Assembly: GCF_948329825.1 (NCBI RefSeq)
Contig: NZ_CAOJCM010000001.1
Location: 62,001 to 126,000, forward strand
Reading direction: 5' to 3'
DNA: 64,000 nucleotides
DNA from: Paenibacillus sp. JJ-100
GTDB lineage: Bacteria > Bacillota > Bacilli > Paenibacillales > Paenibacillaceae
Part shown: positions 24,781 through 33,329 of the stretch, one piece after another
Layout of the letters: each line of letters opens with the position of its first letter
How positions within the stretch are numbered: position 1 is the first letter of the stretch
The notes under the pieces: generated by a model
What the model was told of the DNA's origin: nothing
The model's input: only the letters and a program-made list of their open reading frames with translations
The model's database searches: none
Made by a program: the position numbers and the translations under genes

Positions 24781-25257
24781 ATGCGCGACCTGGAAGACAT
24801 TATACGGATGCTAGCCCATGCACCCTTATTATACGATGACGGACAGCACATTCAGGTTCAGGATTACTTGGAAGGACTTGAGGTAGAGCTGACGAAAGAC
24901 AATCGCCGTGCGGCGATAGAGCTGTATGAATGGGGTGTCAAGGCTTGTCGTCGCTTCGCAGATCCACTTGCATATGAGCAATTGCAGGACGTGCTTGGTT
25001 TGCAGGCGGAATTATGGCAGCAGGGGGTACTCAAACTGCATGACTGGATGTCTTGGCTGAGGCAGATCAGTGAGAGTCAACGGGCGCTACCGGTGTATGA
25101 CTTTGCTGCCATACTGGGTGAATTACCGGAAGGTTATATGATTCATGATTTCCATGATGAACTTCAATATCGGCTGCAACGTGATGCTGGGGATGTTTGG
25201 GCCAACCAAGAGCGAGATCGGCTATACACATCACTGGGTGTGAACATTAACGTCTGA
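24781..25257 (+). CDS. Hypothetical protein, acidic helical
   Basis: 158 residues from ATG 24781, mainly helical and acidic, with no recognisable motif. The frame is open back to 24727, and AGGAGTG at 24719-24725 is spaced correctly for an ATT codon at 24733, not for this ATG (15-base gap from the nearest GAGGAG). The extra 16 codons look like natural protein, so the real start may be the rare ATT. An extended -10 element (TGGTATACT, 24685-24693) lies just upstream. I do not recognise a function. Confidence 0.65.
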   Translation: MRDLEDIIRMLAHAPLLYDDGQHIQVQDYLEGLEVELTKDNRRAAIELYEWGVKACRRFADPLAYEQLQDVLGLQAELWQQGVLKLHDWMSWLRQISESQRALPVYDFAAILGELPEGYMIHDFHDELQYRLQRDAGDVWANQERDRLYTSLGVNINV

Positions 25258-25447
25258 GTGAAACCGAAGTCCGCTGTTCCGCAGAAGTGGAGTGCTGCGA
25301 GCGTTAATCGGGATGCCTCAATGGAACCATGTGAGCATAGTGTTTGGGCAAAAAACAGAGCAACATCAAACAAACCGCCTTGCTGCGTTGTTTAATCTGA
25401 TAGGAATGCAAAAATGCAATACTCATCTGGAGAAATGAGGAGATACC

Positions 25448-26341
25448 GTGAAAAAGGTTGTACTTGCTGGTGGAACGGGTTTTGTTGGTCAGGATTTTGA
25501 AACCAGATTCGAACAGCTCGGATACAATGTGCTCATTATCTCGCGCCAGTCTGGACATATTGCCTGGCAAGATCGTGCAGCGATCATTGAAGCTCTTGAA
25601 GGTGCGGAGATGCTGATTAATCTGGCTGGCAAATCCGTGAATTGCCGCTACACGGAAGAGAATCGCAGGATTATTATGGACTCCAGAGTAGAAACCACAC
25701 AGATTTTAGGAGAAGCGGTGCTGGCTTGTACACAGCCGCCTGAATTGTGGATTAATTCCAGTACGGCAACAATATACAGACATGCGGAAGATCGTCCAAT
25801 GACGGAAAGGGACGGAGAGATCGGTTCAGGCTTTTCCGTAAATGTAGCCAAAGCATGGGAGCAGGCCTTCTTTGCATTTAAGCTACCCTCTACACGTCAG
25901 ATTGCACTGCGCATTGCCATTGTACTTGGCGATGGCGGGGTGATGAAACCACTAACGAATCTGGTTCGCTTTGGCCTTGGCGGAGCACAGGGAGCAGGAA
26001 GCCAGCAATTTAGCTGGATTCACATAGAGGATCTGTTTCGTATGGTGATATATGTGCAGGAGCATCCAGAGCTTGAGGGAGTCTTTAACGCTTCGTCTCC
26101 GCATCCAGTGACTAATCGAGAATTGATGTCAAGTCTCAGGAAACAACTGGGTGTCCGTATCGGACTTCCATCTCCGCGATGGATGCTTGAGTTCGGAGCC
26201 GTATTCATCCGTACAGAAACGGAACTGGTACTGAAGAGTCGCTGGGTTATTCCTGATCGAATGGAGAAGGCAGGTTTCACATTTCATTATGCTTCTCTGG
26301 ATGAAGCACTCTCCGATATTGTCAAACCGTCGAGAGAATGA
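25448..26341 (+). CDS. TIGR01777-family epimerase/oxidoreductase
   Basis: 297 residues, GTG start after GAGGAG. Rossmann motif GGTGFVGQDF at residues about 8-17, then NLAGKSVNCRYTEENRR, SSTATIYRHAEDRPMTE and SWIHIEDLFRMV. These are hallmark segments of the TIGR01777/SulA-YfhF-like epimerase family, extended SDR proteins whose substrates are unknown. Not obviously tied to its neighbours. Confidence 0.9.
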   Translation: MKKVVLAGGTGFVGQDFETRFEQLGYNVLIISRQSGHIAWQDRAAIIEALEGAEMLINLAGKSVNCRYTEENRRIIMDSRVETTQILGEAVLACTQPPELWINSSTATIYRHAEDRPMTERDGEIGSGFSVNVAKAWEQAFFAFKLPSTRQIALRIAIVLGDGGVMKPLTNLVRFGLGGAQGAGSQQFSWIHIEDLFRMVIYVQEHPELEGVFNASSPHPVTNRELMSSLRKQLGVRIGLPSPRWMLEFGAVFIRTETELVLKSRWVIPDRMEKAGFTFHYASLDEALSDIVKPSRE

Positions 26342-26423
26342 AGAGTAGGTAGGAATTCTGCTAAAACAGATGCAGCAACTGTAGACATAATGTACAGACG
26401 AGTATTGAGGTTATGAATTCGTA

Positions 26424-26456
26424 CTGCAAAGGGCAGAGCAATCTGTCCTTCTGCAG
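26424..26456 (+). promoter_or_regulatory. Hairpin with GCAA tetraloop upstream of biosynthetic cluster
   Basis: CTGCA-A-AGGGCAGA, loop GCAA, TCTGTCCT-TC-TGCAG. The stem is almost complete and the loop is a GNRA tetraloop. A T-rich stretch (GGTTCTTTTCTT) follows after about 8 bases, so it may act as terminator of the TIGR01777 gene or as part of a leader RNA. Confidence 0.5.
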
Positions 26457-26472
26457 GTTATGGTTCTTTTCT

Positions 26473-26509
26473 TACTCTTGGAACAGAAGATATATCTTCT
26501 CCAAGAGTA
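26473..26509. promoter_or_regulatory. Perfect nested palindrome upstream of fabH-like gene
   Basis: TACTCTTGG, three bases AAC, the 16-bp perfect palindrome AGAAGATATATCTTCT, then CCAAGAGTA. No T tract follows on either strand, so a terminator is unlikely. It is 78 bases before the first gene of the cluster: a candidate operator or structured leader. Confidence 0.55.
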
Positions 26510-26587
26510 TTCAGATGGAGGTAGATTGGTTTAACGGGTAGTAGTATTAAATTTACATAAGACGAACGAAAGAGATGAGGATGGCAT

Positions 26588-27589
26588 ATGCAGCTTAGAA
26601 AAGTAAGAATCGTAGGTAGTGGAAAATACTTGCCTCAGATGAAGGTAACGGATGAAGAATTAGATGAACGTTTGAAAGTACCGGCAGGGTGGGTCAGTAA
26701 AGCGACGGGTGTAGGTTATCGTTATTACTCGTCACAGGAGGAGACTTCTTCATATATGGGAGCAAGGGCGGCAGAAGCGGCTCTTGCCGATGCGAAACTG
26801 TCCTTTGAAGATATAGATTGTTTGGTATGTACGAGCGGCACAAAAGAACAGCCGCTGCCAAGTACGGCTGTCTTCATTCAGCAGGCGATGGGACAAGAGA
26901 ATTCAGGAGTACCCGCGTTTGATATAGATGCGACCTGTCTGAGTTTTCTGAATGGCCTTGATGTAATCTCCTATATGGTGGATGCTGGACGCTACCAGCG
27001 TGTATTGCTTGTAGCTACGGAGATTGCCTCAGCTGGATTGAACTGGAAGGAGCCGGAAAGTGCAGCTTTGTTTGGAGATGGTGCAGCTGCCGTCATTATT
27101 GAACGTGCATCGGAAGAATCGGGCTCGCAGATCGTACATGCGTCACTACGCACATACAGCCGGGGAGCCCGATTTTCGGAGATTGCAGGAGGAGGTACAC
27201 GACAGCATGCAGTCCAATATAATGCGGAGCAGCCAGACCCTTTCCTCTTTCATATGGATGGACAAGCCATTTTCCGTATGGCATCGAGGCTGTTACCTGG
27301 GTTCGTGGACGAGATGCTACAAGCTACCGGGAACCAGATGCAAGATTTCAAGCTGGTTATTCCCCATCAGGGAAGTGCTATGGCTATGCGCTTGATTCGC
27401 AAGAAGCTGGGAATTCCTGAGGAAAGATTCATGGATATTACCTATGGTCATGGTAATACCATTGCAGCTTCCATTCCGATGGGATTGCATGAAGCGATTC
27501 GTCAGCAGCGCATACAGCGTGGAGATCGTGTACTGATAATTGGAACGGCGGCAGGTTTATCTCTGGGAGGACTCATCTTTGACTACTAG
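26588..27589 (+). CDS. FabH/OleA-like 3-oxoacyl synthase III
   Basis: Thiolase-fold condensing enzyme, 333 residues. The catalytic triad of the KAS III family is present: Cys117 (FDIDATCLSFLNG), His260 (LVIPHQGSAMAMR) and Asn290 (YGHGNTIAAS). The GDGAAAVI glycine-rich motif is at about 163-170. As the housekeeping fabH is normally with fatty-acid genes, this copy in a cluster of ATP-grasp, reductase, MBL and adenylating genes is likely secondary-metabolic: it could join acyl thioesters, as OleA does, or prime a chain. First gene of a five-gene run with overlapping starts. GAGG precedes the ATG. Confidence 0.88.
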   Translation: MQLRKVRIVGSGKYLPQMKVTDEELDERLKVPAGWVSKATGVGYRYYSSQEETSSYMGARAAEAALADAKLSFEDIDCLVCTSGTKEQPLPSTAVFIQQAMGQENSGVPAFDIDATCLSFLNGLDVISYMVDAGRYQRVLLVATEIASAGLNWKEPESAALFGDGAAAVIIERASEESGSQIVHASLRTYSRGARFSEIAGGGTRQHAVQYNAEQPDPFLFHMDGQAIFRMASRLLPGFVDEMLQATGNQMQDFKLVIPHQGSAMAMRLIRKKLGIPEERFMDITYGHGNTIAASIPMGLHEAIRQQRIQRGDRVLIIGTAAGLSLGGLIFDY

Positions 27590-28811
27590 ACCCAACCAAA
27601 ATGAGCTTCCAAAAGGACGTTCATGCAGAGTGCTTCTAACAGGGGGAAGAGCTCCTGTAACGCTGGATTTGGCTCGCATGTTACATCGGTCAGGTCATCT
27701 TGTATTTGTTGTGGAAAGTACTGCGCGACATCTGTGCAGGACGTCTAGCGCTGTGACACAATGTGCGGTTGTTCCATCACCACGCCATCGAACAGAGGCG
27801 TACTTGTCAGCACTGGAGAAATGGGTCAAGACTTGGCAGATTGATCTGATCATCCCGATGTGTGAAGAAGTATTTTACGTGGCCCAGGGAGCAGATCGAT
27901 TACGACAACACTGCGATGTTCTAGTGTCTAGCTTGGAGCAACTGCATGCACTTCATCACAAGTATGATTTTATTCAGCTTGCCAAGTCGATGGGACTTCT
28001 CGTCCCAGATACTCATCTGATTCAAAGTCCAAAGCAATGGCTTGAGACTCAGCAGGTGCTGCACGGTTCAGGAGAGTGGGTGTGGAAGCCAGTATATTCT
28101 CGTTTTGCTGCTAAAGTACGTATGCCGATCACTGGACAACGTCATAATCCGCCAGGTGAAGATATGTTATCCATGACCTCCCCTTGGGTAGCACAGAGAT
28201 ACATCCAGGGACGAGGGCTGTGCACATACAGTGTAGTGCATGAAGGACGTTTGGTTGCCCATGCGACTTACGACAGTTGTTACCGCACGGGTAGCATCGG
28301 TGCAAGTGTTTTTTTTGAACAAGTGGAACACAAAGGGACGTACGAGTGGGTAAAACAGTTTGTTCAGGCTACAGGTTTTAGCGGGCAGATTGGTTTTGAC
28401 TTTATCGAGGACATGGATGGTCAGGTGTACGCAATAGAGTGTAACCCGAGAGCCACCAGCGGAATTCATTTGTTTCATCCCGGTGATGGTTTGGTGTGTG
28501 CATTGCTTGAACCAAAGGTTCTGCTTAGCAGAGGAACAGAAGTTACGCCATCACCAGGAGAAAAGGCTATGCTTGCACTGCCCATGTTGGGAAGTGGTAT
28601 CCGTCAATTTTATAGTAGGAAAGGCAGCCTGCGTAACTGGAGAACGGCTTGGCGAGGTGCGAGAGACGTCGTGTATATTTCACAGGATCGCAGGCCCTTT
28701 TTCGAACAATTCGCGGTAGTGCTGGCAGCTTGGCGTCTTGCACATTCACATAGAATTTCACTGACGGAAGCTTTGACTCAAGACATAGAATGGAACGGTG
28801 AACCACAATGA
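27579..28811 (+). CDS. ATP-grasp ligase of biosynthetic cluster
   Basis: 410 residues, TTG start at 27579 with GGGAGG 8 bases before it, overlapping the stop of the synthase gene. The N-terminal pre-ATP-grasp Rossmann part (VLLTGGRAPVTLDLARMLH) is followed by the ATP-grasp: HKYDFIQLAKSMGLLVPDT, WVWKPVYSRFAAKV and the metal-binding FDFIEDMDGQVYAIECNPR (Glu and Asn ligands). Enzymes of this fold form acyl-phosphate intermediates and ligate a carboxylate to an amine or thiol. The substrates here are unknown. A C-terminal helical extension of about 90 residues follows the core. Confidence 0.85.
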   Translation: MTTRPNQNELPKGRSCRVLLTGGRAPVTLDLARMLHRSGHLVFVVESTARHLCRTSSAVTQCAVVPSPRHRTEAYLSALEKWVKTWQIDLIIPMCEEVFYVAQGADRLRQHCDVLVSSLEQLHALHHKYDFIQLAKSMGLLVPDTHLIQSPKQWLETQQVLHGSGEWVWKPVYSRFAAKVRMPITGQRHNPPGEDMLSMTSPWVAQRYIQGRGLCTYSVVHEGRLVAHATYDSCYRTGSIGASVFFEQVEHKGTYEWVKQFVQATGFSGQIGFDFIEDMDGQVYAIECNPRATSGIHLFHPGDGLVCALLEPKVLLSRGTEVTPSPGEKAMLALPMLGSGIRQFYSRKGSLRNWRTAWRGARDVVYISQDRRPFFEQFAVVLAAWRLAHSHRISLTEALTQDIEWNGEPQ

Positions 28812-29803
28812 AGAGAGCATTGGTGACAGGCGCTACAGGTGGTCTGGGCAGACCACTGGCTATGCGACTTGCATCCGAGGGATGGGAAGTTACCGCTATG
28901 GGACGACAGGAAGAGATCGGTGCCTACCTTGAAGCAGGGGGAGTACGTTTTATTAAGGGAGATATTCGGGACGAGCGGTCTGTGGAAGTAGCATGTGCAG
29001 GTCAAGATGTGGTGTTCCATTGCGCGGCGTTATCGTCCCCATGGGGACGATACAGAGATTTTTACAGCAGTAACGTACAGGGGACTCAGAATCTGGTTGA
29101 TCGTGCTGCACGCAGTAAGGTGGGACGGTTCATTCATGTATCTACACCAAGTATTTATTTTAATTACATACCGCGTTATGCAGTTCATGAAAATGATCCA
29201 CTGCCTGTCAAACCTGCCAATCATTATGCCGCTACCAAACTTCATGCGGAGCAGGTTGTAATGGATGCGCACAGTAATGGATTGCCGTCGATCATGATTC
29301 GTCCGCGAGCTATTTTTGGTCCCCATGATCAGACGCTTTTTCCACGTATTGTTGCGGCGAATGCCAAACGGGGCGTACCGATGATTAATAACGGACAAGT
29401 ATTGATTGACCTGACATGTGTAGATAACGTGGTGGATGCCTTGTTATTGTGTGAAAGTGCTCCTGAAGCCGCGCTTGGGAGAGCGTACAACATTTCAAAT
29501 GGAGATCCGAGACCTTTTGTAGAACTGGTCAGCACGTTGTTTGATATGTTGGATATGCCGCTGCATCGGTTGAACATTTCTTATAGAACCGCCTATGGAG
29601 CTGCCGCTTTGCTGGAAGGTGTGCATCGATTCATTCCTGCTCTGGGTGAACCGATGCTCACCAGATATACAGTCGGCTCTTTGGGTGTGCCGCAGATCTT
29701 GAACATTAACGATGCAAGAGAGCAACTGGGATATACACCCCGTGTTTCCATTGAAGAAGGTTTGCAACAGTTCGCAGATTGGTGGAGGGCAGAATCATGT
29801 TAA
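28808..29803 (+). CDS. OleD-like NAD(P)-dependent reductase (extended SDR)
   Basis: 331 residues, start overlapping the previous stop (ATGA). N-terminal GATGGLG cofactor motif (residues 8-14), Ser112 (HVSTPS) and the YxxxK pair Tyr140/Lys144 (NHYAATK). IMIRPRAIFGPHDQTLFPRI is typical of 3-beta-hydroxysteroid dehydrogenase/OleD-like members, which reduce 2-alkyl-3-ketoacids to 3-hydroxyacids. Together with the OleA-like synthase upstream this fits a keto-to-hydroxy reduction of the condensed product (inference). Confidence 0.85.
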   Translation: MKRALVTGATGGLGRPLAMRLASEGWEVTAMGRQEEIGAYLEAGGVRFIKGDIRDERSVEVACAGQDVVFHCAALSSPWGRYRDFYSSNVQGTQNLVDRAARSKVGRFIHVSTPSIYFNYIPRYAVHENDPLPVKPANHYAATKLHAEQVVMDAHSNGLPSIMIRPRAIFGPHDQTLFPRIVAANAKRGVPMINNGQVLIDLTCVDNVVDALLLCESAPEAALGRAYNISNGDPRPFVELVSTLFDMLDMPLHRLNISYRTAYGAAALLEGVHRFIPALGEPMLTRYTVGSLGVPQILNINDAREQLGYTPRVSIEEGLQQFADWWRAESC

Positions 29804-30681
29804 CTTCAATACCCGTTAAGTTATATATAGGTGCAGCAGGATACTGTACACATCCCGAGTTTTTAACGCTACGGGGAGGAAGTGTGAAGCCTGTTCCTTT
29901 TCCAGCAGGTTTTGCCTGTATTATTCATCCGGTGCATGGTGCGATGTTGCTGGATACGGGGTACAGCTCCCGCTTTTTTGAAGAGACTGCGCATTTGCCT
30001 AATGCGTTGTATCGTCACATCACACCTGTTGTGTATCAGCAAGGAGACAGTGCTGTTCAGTTTCTGGAACGGATCGGATTGCAGGCACGGGATATCCGCT
30101 ATGTTATTCTCTCGCATTTTCACGGGGATCATATCGCAGGGGTCCGGGATTTCCCGGAAGCTCAGTTTGTTTATTTACCGCAGGCCTATGAGGCTGTGCG
30201 CTCTTTGGGGCCGATTGCCGCAGTCAAGGCTGGATTTCTGGCCGGATTGCTTCCGGATGATTTTACTCAGCGGTCACTGCTCGTGAATCAAGAACCGAAG
30301 CCATGGACGGAAGCGGCAGCACATGCAGATACAGAACTTTTGCAGAGATTTCCCTGGAACGAAGTGTATGATCTTTTCGGAGATGGCAGTTTGCTTGGAG
30401 TAGATGTATCGGGGCATGCGGAGGGCATGATGGGCCTTTTGTTGCGTACAGAGCAGCATTCATATTTCCTGTGTGCCGATGCAGTATGGTCGAGCCGGGC
30501 ATTTCGTGAACAGCGCAGACCTCATCCGCTTGCAGGCATCATTATGTCAGATCGGCAGGAATATAGACGCAATTTTGATAAATTAGTTCAGCTGCATCGT
30601 CAGTTTCCCGAAATTCGAATCGTGCCGAGCCACTGTCAAGAAGTGCTCAGCGCATGGGGCACAGGGGGGAGCGAATTATGA
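29797..30681 (+). CDS. MBL-fold hydrolase of biosynthetic cluster
   Basis: 294 residues from ATG 29797 (GGTGGAGGGC before it), overlapping the end of the reductase gene by 7 bases. The metallo-beta-lactamase metal motif HFHGDH is at residues 107-112. DVSGHAEGMMGLLL, CADAVWSS and a C-terminal VPSHCQE supply the further metal ligands expected of lactonase-like members. In an ole-type cluster an alpha/beta hydrolase (OleB) would sit here, so this enzyme could open a beta-lactone or release the product (inference). Confidence 0.87.
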   Translation: MLTSIPVKLYIGAAGYCTHPEFLTLRGGSVKPVPFPAGFACIIHPVHGAMLLDTGYSSRFFEETAHLPNALYRHITPVVYQQGDSAVQFLERIGLQARDIRYVILSHFHGDHIAGVRDFPEAQFVYLPQAYEAVRSLGPIAAVKAGFLAGLLPDDFTQRSLLVNQEPKPWTEAAAHADTELLQRFPWNEVYDLFGDGSLLGVDVSGHAEGMMGLLLRTEQHSYFLCADAVWSSRAFREQRRPHPLAGIIMSDRQEYRRNFDKLVQLHRQFPEIRIVPSHCQEVLSAWGTGGSEL

Positions 30682-31997
30682 GCAATCCCTTTCGCATTCT
30701 GGCGCATTATGCCGTTGCACGAGGTTTCCGCAGATGGAAGACAAGGGAGAAACTCGAACGCTGGCAGGAACGCCGAATCAAGCGTCATGTCAAGCGTATT
30801 TGGGTGCAGTCTGCATTTTACCAAGAGTGGTGGAATGGCCTGCGTGCATCGGAGTGGAGAAAATTCCCGCAGATTGACAAGTCCATTATGATGCAGCATT
30901 TTGATACACTGAACACGGTAGGAATTACGAAGCAAGAAGCACTGTTTTTGGCGGGTGAGAGTGAGGAGACTCGTGATTTTGGGCAGTCTTCCATTCAAGG
31001 GGTAACCGTAGGGCTATCCTCAGGCACATCGGGCAACCGGGGAATATTTCTGGTGAGTGATCGGGAACAGGATGCATGGACAGGCACGGTGCTGGCCAAA
31101 TTGCTGCCGGGCGGGTTGTGGAAACCTGCCAAGATCGCTTTCTTTTTGCGTGCGAATAGCAATCTGTATGAATCCGTGAAGCGCGGCAAGCTACAATTCA
31201 AGTATTTCGACTTGCTGGAGCGTGTAGAGGTTCTAGTTGAACGTATGGAACAATATCAGCCGACGGTATGGGTGGCACCACCCTCCATGCTTCGTATGCT
31301 GGCTGATGCTTATCTACAAGGCCGCTTAACCCATGTGGCTCATAAAATCATTTCCGTAGCCGAAGTGTTAGATCCATTAGATCGTAACGTGCTGGAGCGT
31401 GTCTTTCAGCAGACCGTTCATCAGGTGTACCAGTGTACAGAAGGTTTCCTGGGGGCGACCTGCGAACATGGAACGATACACCTGAATGAAGACATTGTGC
31501 ATATTGAAAAAGAATACATTGATCCTGCCACTCGCCGTTTTGTGCCTGTGATTACAGACTTCTCCAGAACATCGCAGCCGATTATCCGGTATCGGCTGAA
31601 TGATATTCTAACCGAGGCGGCGGAGCCATGCGCCTGTGGTTCATTGTTTACCGCCATTGAGCGGATTGAAGGCCGCTGTGATGATACGCTTTACTTTTCA
31701 CACGCACATGAGGGTATAGAGGTCTCGGTTTTTCCGGATTTCATCAGTCGGGCTGTCATTGCAGCTTCGCCGTCTATTGATCATTATCGTGTGGTGCAGC
31801 GAGGCAGTGGAGTGTTGGAGGTTTCCATGAGGATCAGCGAGGAAGCGGATCACGAACAGGTGCAAGCTTCTGTGCTGAGAGAGCTGAAGAAACTGGCAGA
31901 GCGGCTGGATTGTACGCTACCGGAGGTGCATTTTGTGCCGTACACGTTTGAAGCCGGGATAACCAAGCTTCGGCGGGTGGAGAGGCGTCTGGATTAG
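30678..31997 (+). CDS. Adenylate-forming enzyme, F390-synthetase-related
   Basis: 439 residues; ATGA overlap with the previous stop and GGGGGGAG before the start. The AMP/ATP loop is SSGTSGNRG (residues 114-122), followed by TRRFVPVITDFSRTSQPIIRYRLND and a CACGS cysteine pair (EPCACGS), as in coenzyme F390 synthetase/phenylacetate-CoA ligase relatives (I recall TIGR02304, putative adenylate-forming enzyme). It lacks a full C-terminal ligase domain of the large ANL enzymes. It could activate the acid made by the upstream enzymes, as OleC does to form a beta-lactone, or load a thiol. Last gene of the tight run. Confidence 0.85.
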   Translation: MSNPFRILAHYAVARGFRRWKTREKLERWQERRIKRHVKRIWVQSAFYQEWWNGLRASEWRKFPQIDKSIMMQHFDTLNTVGITKQEALFLAGESEETRDFGQSSIQGVTVGLSSGTSGNRGIFLVSDREQDAWTGTVLAKLLPGGLWKPAKIAFFLRANSNLYESVKRGKLQFKYFDLLERVEVLVERMEQYQPTVWVAPPSMLRMLADAYLQGRLTHVAHKIISVAEVLDPLDRNVLERVFQQTVHQVYQCTEGFLGATCEHGTIHLNEDIVHIEKEYIDPATRRFVPVITDFSRTSQPIIRYRLNDILTEAAEPCACGSLFTAIERIEGRCDDTLYFSHAHEGIEVSVFPDFISRAVIAASPSIDHYRVVQRGSGVLEVSMRISEEADHEQVQASVLRELKKLAERLDCTLPEVHFVPYTFEAGITKLRRVERRLD

Positions 31998-32126
31998 TAG
32001 AGTATGAAGTGTTAGATAAGAGTGCTATTCTTTACGAAGAATCAAATGATCCAAGGAGTATAGAAGTAAAATGGCGTACGCGAATCCGTCCATGTGAATC
32101 AACATGATTAGAGAGAAGGTGATGAA

Positions 32127-33104
32127 ATGGCGGTATGGGCCTATAAAATAGGAGGGGATTCACAGCCAACCTCTACGGATAGTGGTCGAATCGAAGGGCT
32201 GAATAAGACAGTAGCATCCGCATCCATAGCAGATTCAAGAGATACAAAATCAGTTAGGCCGGGGAGCCAACATCTTGTAGCATTCATCACAGGCACTTCC
32301 AGCGGCTTTGGGATGTTAACAGCCATTACGCTTGCTAAACAAGGTTACCGTGTGGTTGCAACGATGCGTGATCTGAGTCGTAAGGGGGAACTTTCCAATC
32401 GTGCGGAAGAAGCAGGAGTAACCGATCAACTCCATTACATGCAACTTGATGTGACGGATACAGATGGGGTGCTAGCCGCGGTTCATGCAGTGATCCAGCA
32501 ATATGGGCGCATTGACATGCTGGTGAATAATGCTGGCTTTGCTGTGGGGGGATTCATTGAGGAAGTCGCGATGGAGGATTGGCGGCGTCAGATGGAGACG
32601 AATCTGTTCGGATTGATCGCAGTTACACGTGCTGTGCTACCTGTGATGCGTGAACAGCAAAGTGGACTGATTATTAACATTTCGAGTGTAAGTGGCCTTT
32701 CCGGGTTTCCAGGGTATGCACCTTACGCTGCTTCCAAGTTCGCTGTGGAAGGTTTCACGGAAAGTCTGCGCCATGAGATGTCCTCCTTCGGTATCCGGGT
32801 AGTGCTTGTGGAACCTGGTGCGTATCGCACCCCTATCTGGAACAAGGGTTTAGGTGAGATTCACCGGAATGAGAATTCGCCTTATAAGCAGAAGCTGGAT
32901 GCAGTTCTCCGCTATTCCACACATGCGAGCGAGACTGCGCCTGATCCTCAGGAGGTTGCTGACCTGATTGCGCGGATTGCACAGATGCGTGCACCAAGAC
33001 TGCGGTATGCGCTGGGTAAAGGTTCGCGGTTGCTCATCATAGGTAAAGCGCTGTTGCCATGGAAATGGCTGGAGCGAATTATTGCCCGAGCTCTCCGATC
33101 GTGA
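32127..33104 (+). CDS. Short-chain dehydrogenase/reductase with N-terminal extension
   Basis: 325 residues. Residues 1-50 are an unusual polar extension; the classical SDR begins at VAFITGTSSGFG (cofactor TGxxxGxG), with NNAG at 134-137, the catalytic Ser187 region (NISSVSG) and Tyr200/Lys204 (YAASK). GAAGGTGATGAA before ATG 32127 supports the long form. It follows the adenylating gene by 129 bases in the same direction and may be a late member of the same cluster or independent. Confidence 0.88.
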   Translation: MAVWAYKIGGDSQPTSTDSGRIEGLNKTVASASIADSRDTKSVRPGSQHLVAFITGTSSGFGMLTAITLAKQGYRVVATMRDLSRKGELSNRAEEAGVTDQLHYMQLDVTDTDGVLAAVHAVIQQYGRIDMLVNNAGFAVGGFIEEVAMEDWRRQMETNLFGLIAVTRAVLPVMREQQSGLIINISSVSGLSGFPGYAPYAASKFAVEGFTESLRHEMSSFGIRVVLVEPGAYRTPIWNKGLGEIHRNENSPYKQKLDAVLRYSTHASETAPDPQEVADLIARIAQMRAPRLRYALGKGSRLLIIGKALLPWKWLERIIARALRS

Positions 33105-33127
33105 AGGGGAATTAGTCAAGGGGGTCG

Positions 33128-33147
33128 GTATGAGACATGTCTCATAC
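33128..33147. promoter_or_regulatory. Perfect 20-bp palindrome
   Basis: GTATGAGACATGTCTCATAC, a perfect 20-bp inverted repeat, downstream of the SDR gene and 44 bases before the small membrane-protein gene. The form suits a TetR-type operator. No T tract follows, so it is not a terminator. Confidence 0.6.
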
Positions 33148-33191
33148 ATGTAATAAGGTAAATTTGCATACTTTTCAAGGAGGACTGATTG

Positions 33192-33329
33192 GTGTTCAAG
33201 GTTATCGTGGTTGTACTGCTACTAATTATTATTGGATTGCTCTTGCATATCAACAGCAAGCTCCCTGTGCGCGACCGGGTACAAGAAGCGATGGAGCTGG
33301 ATCGTGAACGGAGAAATAACGAGAACTAG
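33192..33329 (+). CDS. Small single-span membrane protein
   Basis: 45 residues, GTG start with AAGGAGG 7 bases before it. Residues 3-18 are a membrane span (VIVVVLLLIIIGLLLH), followed by a polar, basic/acidic tail (PVRDRVQEAMELDRERRN). Function unknown. The perfect ribosome binding site, the clean stop and the position after a palindromic operator candidate make it a credible gene. Confidence 0.6.
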   Translation: MFKVIVVVLLLIIIGLLLHINSKLPVRDRVQEAMELDRERRNNEN

